NCBI RefSeq assembly: GCF_026213295.1
Contig: NC_079420.1
Location: 9,719,182-9,783,181, forward strand
Reading direction: 5' to 3'
DNA: 64,000 bases
From: Gadus chalcogrammus
Lineage: Eukaryota > Chordata > Actinopteri > Gadiformes > Gadidae
Shown here in pieces: positions 9,004-18,729 of this stretch (within the stretch, counting starts at the first letter, position 1; the number at the start of each line of letters is the position of its first letter). The position numbers and the translations under genes are program-made. The notes beneath the pieces are model-generated. The model did no database searches. It had not been told where the DNA came from and saw only the letters and a program-made list of their open reading frames with translations.

Positions 9004-9109
9004 TGTACCAATTTTAGAACATTTAATTTTTTTTAGAATCTAACATAATTATTCATCAGTATCAAGTATGCAGTGCCGTAACTACATATCTGACGTTTAT
9101 AACAAAACA

Positions 9110-9240
9110 AACCGTTTGAAAATGTAGCAAGGTGGTTAAGGTTATTTAAAAAGTACATGTACCTCTACCAAGTCAACGTTATGGGACTGCGGTCAAGCCA
9201 GCCGACTCATCAAGATCGGCGGTCAAGCCAGCCGACTCAG
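9110..9240 (+). repeat. Partial plus-oriented copy of the 8465-9003 family, with short duplication
   Basis: aaaccgtttgaaaatgtagc followed by gttatttaaaaagtacatgt matches the right end of the inverted duplicated element, so 8880-9003 and 9110-9176 face each other as an inverted pair. Next, gcggtcaagccagccgactc occurs twice (9190 and 9220). Confidence 0.6.
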
Positions 9241-9408
9241 TTTCTTGCCGTACCTGTATATACTAGCCATTACGGTAATAGCGTCTCAGAACTAGTTTCA
9301 AATAAAAGCATCCGTCGGGTACATACAAAAAGACAGTCAATAAAAGCAAATACTATCAAAGGAAGTGTACGGCCGTTGTGGCATTTACTTTCAAAATAAA
9401 AGCCCACC

Positions 9409-10235
9409 AAACATTCCATATGAGACATATTACATATGATTTTGGATACGATTTAAAAGAAAATGCCCTGTTATTCCAGGCTCACTCACTGCAGGGCGAT
9501 AGTTCAAGACACCACAGGGTCACCCAAGAAGTTTCAGGACATTCTGATGCGTAGTTTCAAAATAAAAGCCCACCAAATATGACATATTACATATTATTTT
9601 GGCTTTTATTTTGAAACTCCACTTCAGAATGTCCTGAAACTTTTTGCGTGACCCCATGGGGTCTTGGACTATAACCCTAAAGTGAAATGAGCCTGAAATA
9701 ACAGGGCATTTTCTTTTAAATTGAATCCAAATTCATATGTAATATGTCACATATTGGAAACTTTGGTTGGCTTTTTTTTTTAACTCCACATCAGAATGTT
9801 CTGAAACCTCTTGCGTGACCCCATGGGGTTGTGAACTATAACCCTGAAGTGAAATGAGCCTGAAATAACAGGGCATTTCCTTTTGAATTGAATCCAAAAT
9901 CATATGTAATATGTCTCATATTGGAAACTTTGGTTGGCTTTTATTTTGAAACTCCACTTCAGAATGTTCTGAAACTTTTTGCGTGACCCCATGGGGTCTT
10001 GGACTATAACCCTAAAGTGAAATGAGCCTGAAATAACAGGGCATTTTCTTTAAATTGAATCCAAATTCATATGTAATTGTCTCATATTGGAAACTTTGGT
10101 TGGCTTTTATTTTGAAACTCCAAATCAGAATGTTCTGAAACCTTTTGCGTGACCCCATGGGGTCGTGAACTATGACCCTGAAGTGAACTCCACATCAGAA
10201 TGTTCTGAAACTTCTTGTATGACCCCACCCCTACC
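9409..10235. repeat. ~167-bp satellite: one inverted unit then 3.5 direct units
   Basis: Direct units start at 9601, 9769, 9936 and 10102 (spacing 168, 167 and 166). They share ggcttttattttgaaactcc, gcgtgaccccatggggtc, tgaaatgagcctgaaataac and catatgtaatatgtc. The block 9409-9600 is the same unit in opposite orientation, giving a head-to-head junction near 9600. The last direct unit is truncated and followed by a partial restart. Confidence 0.85.
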
Positions 10236-10239
10236 ATCT

Positions 10240-10920
10240 TTCAAGGTATTTTTTAATGTGACTACATAACCTCACATGATCAGCAGCTCGCGGATTTTAC
10301 TTACACCGAAACAGCCTGCCCTGGCCATCATATCCCTTCTTTTCCGGGTAGGCTATACTAGGTTATTAACTTATCCTGGAAATGATAATAGTATATTAAA
10401 CAAATCCCAGCACCACACCAAAAGGAGGCAGCATATCAGAGCTAAACATATCTATCTGCTCATTTCCACATGGTAAGAGAACACCACAAAACAGGTTTAT
10501 AATATTTGGATGTTTTATTTTCTTTAAATCAAGCAGGTTACATTTCATTCGTTTTTACCCAATCTGATATTTGGAGGCATTTGCAAATATGAAGCTGGAG
10601 CTCACGGGACATTCACACACACACATTCTGCTTCATGAAGAGGTCAGATTATCGTCAGACCATAGACATTGCATGCAAGGACACTGAACATTTGGCCGGA
10701 TTACACATAGAAATGCAATCCAAAACAAAAATGGGTAAAGATAAAGCATGTTTATTGATGCGGCAACAAAGGTCAAATATCCTCCAAAGCACTGTCAAGC
10801 CCTCAAAGAATGAAACTCAAAATGCAGATGAGGTAAAGAAGAAACTTCTAAATTAAAGTGGAGCGACCCCAGGGACAAGTCTGGTTTGGGTTAAAGATTA
10901 TGGATGGTTAACTTTGTGTA
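10240..10920. other. No gene recognised
   Basis: AT-rich sequence with short plus-strand open stretches at 10276-10476 and 10635-10856 lacking splice context or family resemblance. I see nothing assignable. Confidence 0.4.
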
Positions 10921-10924
10921 ACGT

Positions 10925-11310
10925 GTTTAGGCAAACGAGTTTAGGTTTTAGGCAAGCGAGTTTAGGTTTTAGGCAAGCAAGTTTAGGTTTTAGGCAAGCG
11001 AGTTTAGGTTTTAGGCAAGCGAGTTTAGGTTTTAGGCAAGCGAGTTTAAGTTTTAGGCAAGCGAGTTTAGGTTTTAGGCAAGCGAGTTTAGGTTTTAGGC
11101 AAGCGAGTTCAGGCAAGCGAGTTTAGGTTTTAGGCAAGCGAGTTCAGGCAAGCGAGTTCAGGCAAGCGAGTTCAGGCAAGCGAGTTCAGGTATTAGGCAA
11201 GCGACGCGAGTTTAGCCAAGCAAGTTCAGGGTTTTATGCAAGCGGTTTAGTTTCATGCAAGCGAGTTTAGACAAGCGAGTTTAGGCAAGCAAGTTTAGGT
11301 AAGAGAGTCA
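10925..11310. repeat. 21-bp minisatellite (gtttaggttttaggcaagcga)
   Basis: Roughly eight near-perfect 21-bp units at 10935-11105, followed by shortened 12- and 13-bp variants (aggcaagcgagttc) and degenerate copies to 11310. Because 21 is divisible by three, several frames are open by periodicity alone. Confidence 0.85.
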
Positions 11311-11319
11311 AGTTACTTT

Positions 11320-12060
11320 AGGCCTCACTTTATTTGCGGTTAAATTGCGGCATTAGGTTTAGAAAGAAGGTAAGATTCCAGGCTCAGGTTTGCTTCCAGC
11401 CTCGTCCCTCTAGTCGCTCCCTATAAAGAGGGTTCCAGGTACCGTGTTAAAATACAACTGCTGGGATTACAGATATGGAGTACAGAAATAAATGACATAG
11501 ATTGATTCAAACATTCTTCCCCCAAAATGTGGTGCAACATAAAATGGAGAAAATAATTACTTTCCTCACCATTGAAACCCAGTCATATCTTACGATCTCA
11601 CGAGGTCCCGCCGCAAGGGGGGGACTTATGAGCTCTATAGAGTGTGCACTGTGTGTTGATGTTGCTGTGGATTAATGTGCTGGTGTAGCCACAGGGATCC
11701 TCAGGGTTATGGGAGTAGGACACACTGGTGTAGTTTCATTACTGTGAGTAAATTGATGCAAAAAGTAGAATCAGTGTCAAGGGCAATCAAATTCTATAAA
11801 TGCAGGGAACAGCCCCATCTGGTCCTCATCAGCATTGATTTCATAGACTTAATTAGCGAAAAAACAATCATTTATTACACAACAGTCTTAGTGGCTGAGA
11901 ACAAGGTTTAAAAAAAAATTCAATACGAACCTCCAGGTGCATTGGAGTTACTGCATTTAATTAACTTTAATTTAATTAGACCACTATTCCAGTGGAGATG
12001 TTCACAGAAAAGACTTGTCTTCAGACCTTTATAAAGCGTTAGGTCTGTTCAAGGAGGAAG
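11320..12060. other. No gene recognised
   Basis: Unique-looking sequence. The plus-strand open stretch at 11675-11911 has no recognisable domain. No splice-bounded exon was found on either strand. Confidence 0.35.
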
Positions 12061-12071
12061 TAAATATTTAC

Positions 12072-12161
12072 CAGTGTTGGGTCTCTGCACCATGACACCC
12101 AGCTGCCGCACATCTGGTCCTCCTTTAAGGTCGCCGTTAAGGAAGGTCACCTTAATTGAAC
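12072..12161 (-). CDS. Candidate exon of unrecognised gene (VTFLNGDLKGGPDV)
   Basis: A 90-nt block with acceptor catccccttag and donor gtaaat encodes (G)SIKVTFLNGDLKGGPDVRQ then LGVMVQRPNT. It needs one leftover base from the upstream exon, which the exon 12614-12694 supplies (G|GT = Gly). No known family was recognised. Phase agreement with its neighbour is the main evidence. Confidence 0.45.
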
Positions 12162-12613
12162 CTAAGGGGATGTCACAAAGAAAAGGCAATGACAGGGCGG
12201 GGGCGGGGGAGGGGGAGGCGGGGGGTGGGTAAACATAGAAAGGTTAAAACAAGCTTGTCCAACATGGGGTTCGGCGATATTTTGATGTAAAAACATTTAG
12301 GTGTACGATCCAACCATCAAAAACAGGCTCTTCTCATCATGTTTCCAATGTACCACGAGTTGCTACACCCTCATCAGCCACCAGGTGGCAGACGTTGATT
12401 TGTCAGTAGAAGGAGCAAAATAGCCATCCAGCTTGATTACAGCAATAGTAGAGGAGCGAGTCAAAAATGAATGCGTTTGAGCACCTTCAGCCATTGGCTC
12501 TTGTTCAAGGACATCCCGACTGATCGGCTGAAGTCAGATCTTATTCTCTAGAAAGTTTGTTACAGAAGAAGCCCCTAGTAGCCAAAGCAACATACCCGCC
12601 AAACAAAACTAAC

Positions 12614-12694
12614 CTTGTTGAATAATGAAAATGTCTTCAAGATGGTCAATCCAGTATCTTACCGGTTCCACATAGAGGTCTCTAGTCGGCTGCG
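12614..12694 (-). CDS. Candidate exon of unrecognised gene (YVEPVRYWIDHLED)
   Basis: An 81-nt block from acceptor aaggccctgcag to donor gttagt encodes (x)QPTRDLYVEPVRYWIDHLE then DIFIIQQ plus G. It ends in phase 1, matching the entry phase of 12072-12161. It needs one leftover base from upstream, which I cannot supply with the block at 12754-12864. Confidence 0.42.
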
Positions 12695-12753
12695 CTGCAG
12701 GGCCTTAGGTTCCGTCCTCTGCTCCGGACGAGGTCTTGAGTATAAATAACCAT

Positions 12754-12864
12754 TCAGTCATCAAGCTGCTTGGTCTCTTCAAAGAGGTGGAGGTTGACCG
12801 CCTGCACCATGAGGACGCTGTGGATACGGATGGGACCATTTATCAGCGGATCTGAACTGCGAAA
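12754..12864 (-). CDS. Candidate exon or fossil exon ending in TGA
   Basis: After acceptor-like gattaaag the phase-0 frame reads FRSSDPLINGPIRIHSVLMV then QAVNLHLFEETKQLDD and stops at TGA (12754-12756). It follows the exon 12896-12966 in phase but stops before the candidate exons farther left. So either the gene ends here, another donor is used, or the locus is a pseudogene. Confidence 0.3.
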   Translation of the reverse strand, partial: FRSSDPLINGPIRIHSVLMVQAVNLHLFEETKQLDD

Positions 12865-12895
12865 CTTTAATCACATCAGCTGTAGATTTATGTAC

Positions 12896-12966
12896 CTTCT
12901 CCGGAAAGATGAGTGGATCCGTCAGCCCCTGAGCAGTGATCTTCATCCCTAGTGACTCCTTCAATC
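12896..12966 (-). CDS. Candidate exon of unrecognised gene (LGMKITAQGLTDPL)
   Basis: A 71-nt block with acceptor tgctccagcag and donor gtacat encodes (G)LKESLGMKITAQGLTDPLIF then PEK. It enters in phase 1, which fits the donor ATGGAAG|gtaagc at 13491 (G|GA = Gly), and leaves in phase 0. Confidence 0.42.
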
Positions 12967-13490
12967 CTGCTGGAGCAAACACTCAAGTTACCATTTGGAG
13001 ATGACCCAGGTACCCTAGTGTACTCACTACCAAGTTATACAACCCAGTTCTTGTTCCCCCCAGACAAGGTTCCTTAGTCAAGGTGGTTGTGGGGGGGGGG
13101 GGTCTTCGTGAGGGTTTCAGTTTTGCAATAATACATACACCCGCCTTTTCAATTGCATTCAAAATGCTTTATGGCACGACTATTGTTTTGAACAGTATTA
13201 CCGACAAATTACTTATCTATATTTTTTGTACTTGAGGAAAGTATGTTTTCTTTCCCTACGAGTTTTGCACTTTGTTATTGCCTAATTATTTTTTATATAT
13301 AATTTTTCTACATTGGTAGTCAAGGCGGGGCCCTACTGTTAAGACGGCCTTAACCATACAGTGCTGGGGGAAACACTGCAGTTACTTGAGTTAAACATTA
13401 GAGTTTAGTCCCCAAATGGCGATACCACCAGTTCATGGCTGCGCTCTTTGATTTTCTCGTTGATCAGATTGACCTGGAGAAAGAGCTTAC

Positions 13491-14700
13491 CTTCCATGGA
13501 TGAGGAGCTGGTTGGTCTAATCACGAGCCGCCTTCGGACCTCCACCGCCGGATCCCCCAGCCGTCCTCCACCGCCGGGACCGTCTCCTCCAGGACCCACC
13601 GGGCCAACCGCCTGGACCTCCGCAACGTCGCCTCATTTCTTCTGAAATGTGACACACGTTCTATTTGCACCCCGGACATTCCTCCCCGTTCATGATGCAC
13701 TGGAGAAGAGCTTAGCTTTACTTGATGAGGAGCCGCCGTCTCCGGGACCTCCAGGACGCCGCCGCCGGGCCCTCCAGGCTGACCGCCGCCAGGTGGACGC
13801 CACCGCCGGGACCTCCAGGTTGGTCCCAACCACCGCCTCCAGGCCCACCAGGTTGGTCTCAACCACCGCCTCCAGGCCCTCCAGGTTGGACCCAACCGCC
13901 GCCTCCAGGCCCACCGACTCCAGGACGGCCTCCACCTCCAGGCCCGCCGTTGCCTCCAGGACCTCGGCCGTCTCCAGGCCTTCCAGGTTGGCCGCCTCCA
14001 GGCCCTTCTGAAATGTGAGACACAAGTTCCCGTTGCACACTGGAACATTTCTCCCCTTTCATCATGGATGCACTGAAGATGAGTTTAACTTTACTGGATG
14101 AGGAGCCGCCACCTGGCCCTCCATGCCGCCCCTTCCAGGTTGGACGCCTCCAGGACCTCCAGGCTGGCCTCGCCTCCAGGACCTCTGCCTCAGTCCTTCT
14201 GAAAGGCGAATGACACGTTCCATTTGCACACTGCACATTTCTCCCCGTACATGATACTAACTAACCTTGTTGAATAAATGGTGGACGCCACCGCCGGGCC
14301 CTCCAGGTTGGTCCCAACCACCGCCTCCAGGCCCTCCAGGTTGGTCCCCACCACTGCCTCCAGGCCCTCCAGGTTGGACCCCACCACCGCCTCCAGGCCC
14401 ACCGACTCCAGGACCTCCAGGTTGGCCTCCACCTCCAGGCCCGCCGTTGCCTCCAGGATCTCGGCCGTCTCCAGGCCTTCCAGGTTGGCCGCCTCCAGTC
14501 CCTTCTGAAATGTTAGACACAGTTCCATTTGCACACTGACTTTCTCCCCCATCATCATGGATGCACTGAAGATTAGGTTACTTTACGGATGAGGAGCAGA
14601 CCACCCTTTGCCCTCCATGCCGCCCCTTCCAGTTGGACGTCCTCCATTACCTCCATGCCACCGCCGACTCCAGGCTGGCCTTCCGCATCAGTCCTTCGAA
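13491..14700 (-). repeat. GC-rich Gly/Pro VNTR made of exon-intron-like units
   Basis: Each 190-370-bp unit on the minus strand has an acceptor-like cacatttcag|aag, a GC-rich exon-like part built of a 33-bp repeat (ctggaggcggtggttgggac plus caacctggagggc) and an intron-like spacer with agtgcatccatgatg. Unit starts lie near 14698, 14509, 14205, 14013 and 13641. Only the last unit has an intact donor (ATGGAAG|gtaagc, 13491); others read cctcatccagtaaag or similar. All frames are open for long stretches: Gly/Pro-rich in one, Leu/Glu-rich in another, Pro-rich on the plus strand. The last unit has a TGA three codons in, in the frame that joins 12896-12966. Confidence 0.7.
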
Positions 14701-15002
14701 AGGCGAATGACGTTCCATGCTCACGCACATTTCTTTCTCCCCCACATGGATGCAGATAAGCAACTCCTCCTCTGCTTAGCGCCCACAGATCTCCTTATGG
14801 GCCCTACTGTCACTTGAGTGATTCATTATTTAACCCACACCAGCCACACACACCTAGCCACATCCTGGAGCTGGTCCTAGTGGCTGAAAATACATCTGAC
14901 ATTTCAGAACACCTCGGTTGCTGTGCTGCATGTCAAAGTTTTTAATTCTAAACAATTCCCCAAGCCGATAAAAATGGTGCAGCTGTCAGTTCCGTGTCTC
15001 AC

Positions 15003-15169
15003 CGTTTGCATCCGTTGGGCTGCACTGCTCCCTGCCTTCCCTCCACCTGCAGCGAGCGCCTCCGACGACCCGCCATGGACCTCACGGCGAGCGCCTCCAG
15101 ACGACCGCCACGGCGAGCACCTCCAGACGACCGCCACGGACCTCCAGACGAGCACCTCCATCACCTCTA
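15003..15169 (-). CDS. Candidate exon of unrecognised gene, repeat-rich
   Basis: A 167-nt block from acceptor agtcttgtttcag to donor gtgaga. In the phase left by 15464-15563 (G|TA = Val) it is open for 55 codons, EVMEVLVWRSVAVVW through AAGGGKAGSSAAQRMQT. The DNA carries a degenerate ggaggtgctcgtctggag repeat like the neighbouring VNTR. No domain was recognised. Confidence 0.4.
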
Positions 15170-15463
15170 CTGAAACAAGACTAAATCTATTTAAACACTG
15201 GAGATTTTTCTCCCCCCCTCCGCCCCCCCCCCACCAGATTCCCAGCGTATCTTCTCCCATTCTGGTGCGTTCTTAGAAGTATCATTTCCTATAACTCCCA
15301 ACCCAGCCACACATATATCTTCATAAGGGACACTATCCTAGTGGCTTGAGAAACGCTGTGCTACCAAAGACAATCACAACCATGACTGAGTTCCAGTTTT
15401 ATTCTGAACCGTTTGACTACGCCAAGGACGAGGTTTATAGGATGTGCAGTTCCAACGGCTCAC

Positions 15464-15563
15464 CCGTCTGTCCTGTAGGACTGAACGGCTCCTGGCCAAC
15501 ATCCACCTGCAGACTCCCAGCTCCAGACCCGCTCTGTTGAAGCCTCTGGGAGTACATCCGCTC
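15464..15563 (-). CDS. Candidate exon of unrecognised gene (ERMYSQRLQQSGSG)
   Basis: Preceded by a good acceptor, gtgtttttgttcag, and followed by donor gtgagc, this 100-nt block encodes ERMYSQRLQQSGSGAGSLQV then DVGQEPFSPTGQT plus G. It leaves in phase 1, which agrees with the next candidate exon. No family was recognised. Confidence 0.42.
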
Positions 15564-15619
15564 CTGAACAAAAACACTACTGTTCATAAAACTCAGTTGT
15601 ACTTCTGCAAATCCTTGGA

Positions 15620-17250
15620 AATATTATGAAGCATGAGCTCGAATAGAAAATGTCAAAATCCTGTATAATGATTAATTGTTGTACAAAATAGTATATAGTT
15701 CTATTGATTACTTTTTACTTCTATAAAACATTTAATGAAATAGTGGAAAAAACTACACAAGAAAGTAATGAATGCGGTTTTAACACGGTTATTAGTAAAG
15801 CAAGTCCTACCCAAAAGTCAATAAATGGTGACCACATTTTATCGTTATTATTATATTAACTCTTATGCTTTCACAAAATTCCTATAGCAGTAGGAAACGT
15901 TACTCTCCTTCATTGGTGAAGTTCATGTTCCTCGATATCTTCCAATGGACTCGTTGTGAAATCCTTCTGGATCCTCTGCGTCGAAGTGCGTTGTTCAATT
16001 TCCAAGGGACGTGTCTAAAGGGCGCGATCTAAAATGGGTCGATGCTATGCTATTGGATAGGACCGCGACTAATCAAGCATTGGAACGGTGATGCAGAAAT
16101 AAATATTCCTCAAAATCTTTGAGTAGTAGTTCGTTCGTTAGCGTCTTTTAGTGAGCATATACAGTCTTTAGTTCACCAACTTCCATCTTTGTTGTTGAAA
16201 CACCTCTGCGTATATCCAACCTCACAATAGATAGCCTAAAGGGTTGCTATTGGTCAGTCTATTTCGTACCGGCAGAAAACGTTATGTAACGGAGGGGGCG
16301 CCCTGACCGCATCTTGAAGAGCAATTATTACGAGGTCCGTCTAGTTCCGAAGCTATTGGTGAAATACGCAAAACGATACATTGAAATGTTAATTTGGGGC
16401 GTTTAATTTGCATCTACATTTTGCCAGTGAAGGAGTTTAGGTTTGCCAATCCGAGGTCTAACAGGCCGTAAACATGTTCATTAAAATACAAATGCAAATT
16501 CCACAGAACATACGCGAAAAAAAAAACACATTGCAACCACCAGCGTCAACAGAGCAGCAGCAAAGTGTATTGAAAGTAGAAAGATACAAGTAGTAAAGAG
16601 AAGAAGAGATGGGGAGAGTGGTGTGCAAGTCAGACACCGCATCTAACCCAGGACCACCTTGCAGATCACAAGCAGCAAAGCTTCTACCAGCCCAACCAAA
16701 CACATCAACAGGCCCCCAGTCAGTAGGGTCAGTCAGACAGGTTTCCACATAAGGGCTCAGTGGGGTAATGGGTTGAGCAAAAACAGACCCCTTTCTTCCT
16801 TCCACAAGTTTCCATTCTGGATTTTTCGGGACATGTGGAGTCGGACATGTTCAAGTTATCCGGAGATTCCTGACGGGCAGTGAAGTATCTGCAGAACGGT
16901 AGCGTCCAGGTCCAGCGGTCGCTGCCGCATTGAACCCAGAGATCTTTAACCGAGTGGGACCGGCCTCGGTTTGTAGTAGGCCTACAACAGGTTTGTGTGT
17001 CAACAGCGTGGAGGTCCTCGTTTCCATCAGAGTTGCTTCAGTTCTTCCATGCTGCTTCCACAGTGAGCAGAGGACACTTCCCCGTGTGGTGGTCGGTGCT
17101 GTAGCGGTCCGCAGCGTTAGTTAGTCAGTCGATCCCATGATAACCAATCAACACAAACTACCACTTCATCAGCAATCACCACATTAACCTCCAGCGGTAA
17201 AACATGTACAATAGAGGGGCGAGAACAGACGACAGGAGGAGATGGGGAGA
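15620..17250. other. No gene recognised; possible 5' part of the minus-strand locus
   Basis: Unique, moderately AT-rich sequence. A hydrophobic reading near 16610-16710 on the minus strand is preceded in frame by a stop without an acceptor. Nothing firm is seen. Confidence 0.35.
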
Positions 17251-17279
17251 GTGTAAACATGTGCAGTGCTCATGAAGGA

Positions 17280-17500
17280 AGTACCCCGCGTTACTCACTG
17301 CGTGGGTCCCGGTGGCGGGGGTCCACGTCGGTGGCCACGATGTCCGGATTGTTCAGCCCACGCAATCCAACGCAAAATAAACGATTAACAACCGTCACGG
17401 TCGGGGCGCTTTATGAGGAGAGGCGGGGGAGACGCAGCTGAAATCAATTAAGAACTAAGTGACCTCCAGAAGAACGTGATTGGTTGTGAGCGAGAATCTC
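17280..17500 (-). promoter_or_regulatory. Candidate CpG-rich promoter/first exon for a minus-strand gene
   Basis: On the minus strand aaccaatcacg (CCAAT box, about 17480) lies ~65 bp upstream of the TATA-like cataaagcgcc (about 17412). CpG-rich sequence follows, with a possible exon ending at a good donor, cacgcagtgagt (about 17300). It is correctly placed to drive the 12-15.6 kb locus, but no transcript evidence is available. Confidence 0.3.
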
Positions 17501-17689
17501 GAGACGAGAGACGGCAAAGGCCTGCGTATTGGTTCGATCGCCGACAGTAGACCGCCGACAGATCCCAAGTCGACCGCGAGGGGTGAAGAAAAAGAAATTA
17601 ATTAATTAAAAATTTAAAAATTTAAAAAATGAAGTATTTGCGCGGGACATATACGAGAAGGTGCCGTGCGCAGACGGAATGACCCCCCC

Positions 17690-17786
17690 CCCCCCCGCTT
17701 GAAGGTTGACACTAGACTGGTAGATCTCGGGAGGTTGGCTACTTGAAAAGTAGATCTTGGGTCAAAAAAGGTTGGGCACCCCTGGA
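17690..17786 (+). mobile_element. End of a hAT-like DNA transposon
   Basis: gtagatcttgggtcaaaaaa followed by ggttgggcacccctg resembles the 3' terminal region of Charlie-type hAT elements (CAGGGGTG-type termini). The matching left terminus was not found nearby, so the element is truncated. A C-run (17681-17696) precedes it. Confidence 0.45.
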
Positions 17787-18140
17787 AGTTCAGGCACTGA
17801 CTGATATGACCATATCAACCGGTGTGCTGACTACTTGTACACAAGGAACCATTAGATTTTACTGTATAGATTTAGAGAAAATGTCATTTGAAAAACGTAC
17901 ACATGCATATTCTCGCCTTTGCAAATTTGCATTATGCCAGCACTTTGAAGTGGGCTATAGACCGAACTTCACATAAGTTCAGGCACTGACTGATATGAAC
18001 ATACTAACTGTTGTACCCACTACTTCTACACAAGGAACCATGTGATTTTACAGTATAGATTTAGAGAAAATGTCGTTTGAAAAACGTACACATGCATATT
18101 CTCGCCTTAGCAAATTGCATTATGTCAGCACTTTGAGGTG
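17787..18140 (+). repeat. 191-bp tandem duplication
   Basis: Two units start with aagttcaggcactgactgat at about 17786 and 17977. Both contain acacaaggaaccat, tatagatttagagaaaatgt, gaaaaacgtacacatgcata and cagcactttga. It abuts copy 2 of the inverted duplicated element. Confidence 0.85.
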
Positions 18141-18720
18141 AGCACGTTAATAAGGTTTGTAAGAAACCAAACCGTTGGGAAAACGGTTGAAAATGTAGCA
18201 AGTTATGGTTATTTATAAAGTAGCCTACATACAGTACCACTACCAACACAATGTTTTGAGCAGCTGACTGGCAATATGTCCGCAAGTGCGGACATTGTAG
18301 ACGCCGCCGTAAGACAGCTAGTGTTCTATCTACACACGTAGGTGAAGGGTTTTATTTTGAAAACGTTGCGAGATACCACCCAAAGGCTGTTTAGAGTAAA
18401 GGCGCACGAAGATTTTGTGTGACGGCTGGTTTAACCGCGGATGAACGAATGGCGGCTCACTTGACCGCAGTGCACAACTGGTATATTATAACACAGGACC
18501 GGGTGGTTGTTTTGTTAGGGCGGGCTGGATGAACAGGTGCCCGTACAAAACAACAATCGGGTCCACTGTTATAATAAACAACGCGACTCCCCCTGTTAAC
18601 CAGCGCTGTCTGTATTCTAGCGCCATCTTGCGGTCGTCTGGCGCACCGACCCGGAGACGGTAGAGGGGGCTGCAAGGAAAACATGGAGGCCTTCTGACAA
18701 CGCCTGCTGGTGAGACCCAT
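18135..18720 (+). repeat. Copy 2 of ~550-bp inverted duplicated sequence
   Basis: Plus-strand counterpart of 8465-9003: acgttaataaggtttgtaag, gtccgcaagtgcggac, gtaggtgaagggttttattt, cccaaaggctgtttagagta, aaaacatggaggccttctga. It carries an extra hairpin-forming block (18490-18578) absent from copy 1. Confidence 0.8.
18490..18578. repeat. Imperfect foldback inserted in copy 2
   Basis: ggaccgggtggttgttttgt at 18498 is complementary to acaaaacaacaatcgggtcc ending near 18566, with gggcgggc facing gcccg. The arms are ~34 bp around a short spacer. Copy 1 lacks this block. A related inverted stretch, acagtggaccgggtgttt, recurs at 18835-18852. Confidence 0.65.
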
Positions 18721-18729
18721 CCATGCTGG

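Noticed and set aside
13722..14539. Plus-strand Pro/Gly-rich reading (PPPGPPGWSQPP) as a collagen or formin-like exon
   Set aside because: The strand with acceptor-like sites at unit starts is the minus strand; plus-strand units have no splice borders. The repeat leaves all frames open.
16610..16710. Hydrophobic minus-strand reading resembling a C-terminal transmembrane helix
   Set aside because: An in-frame TGA lies just upstream and no splice acceptor separates them.
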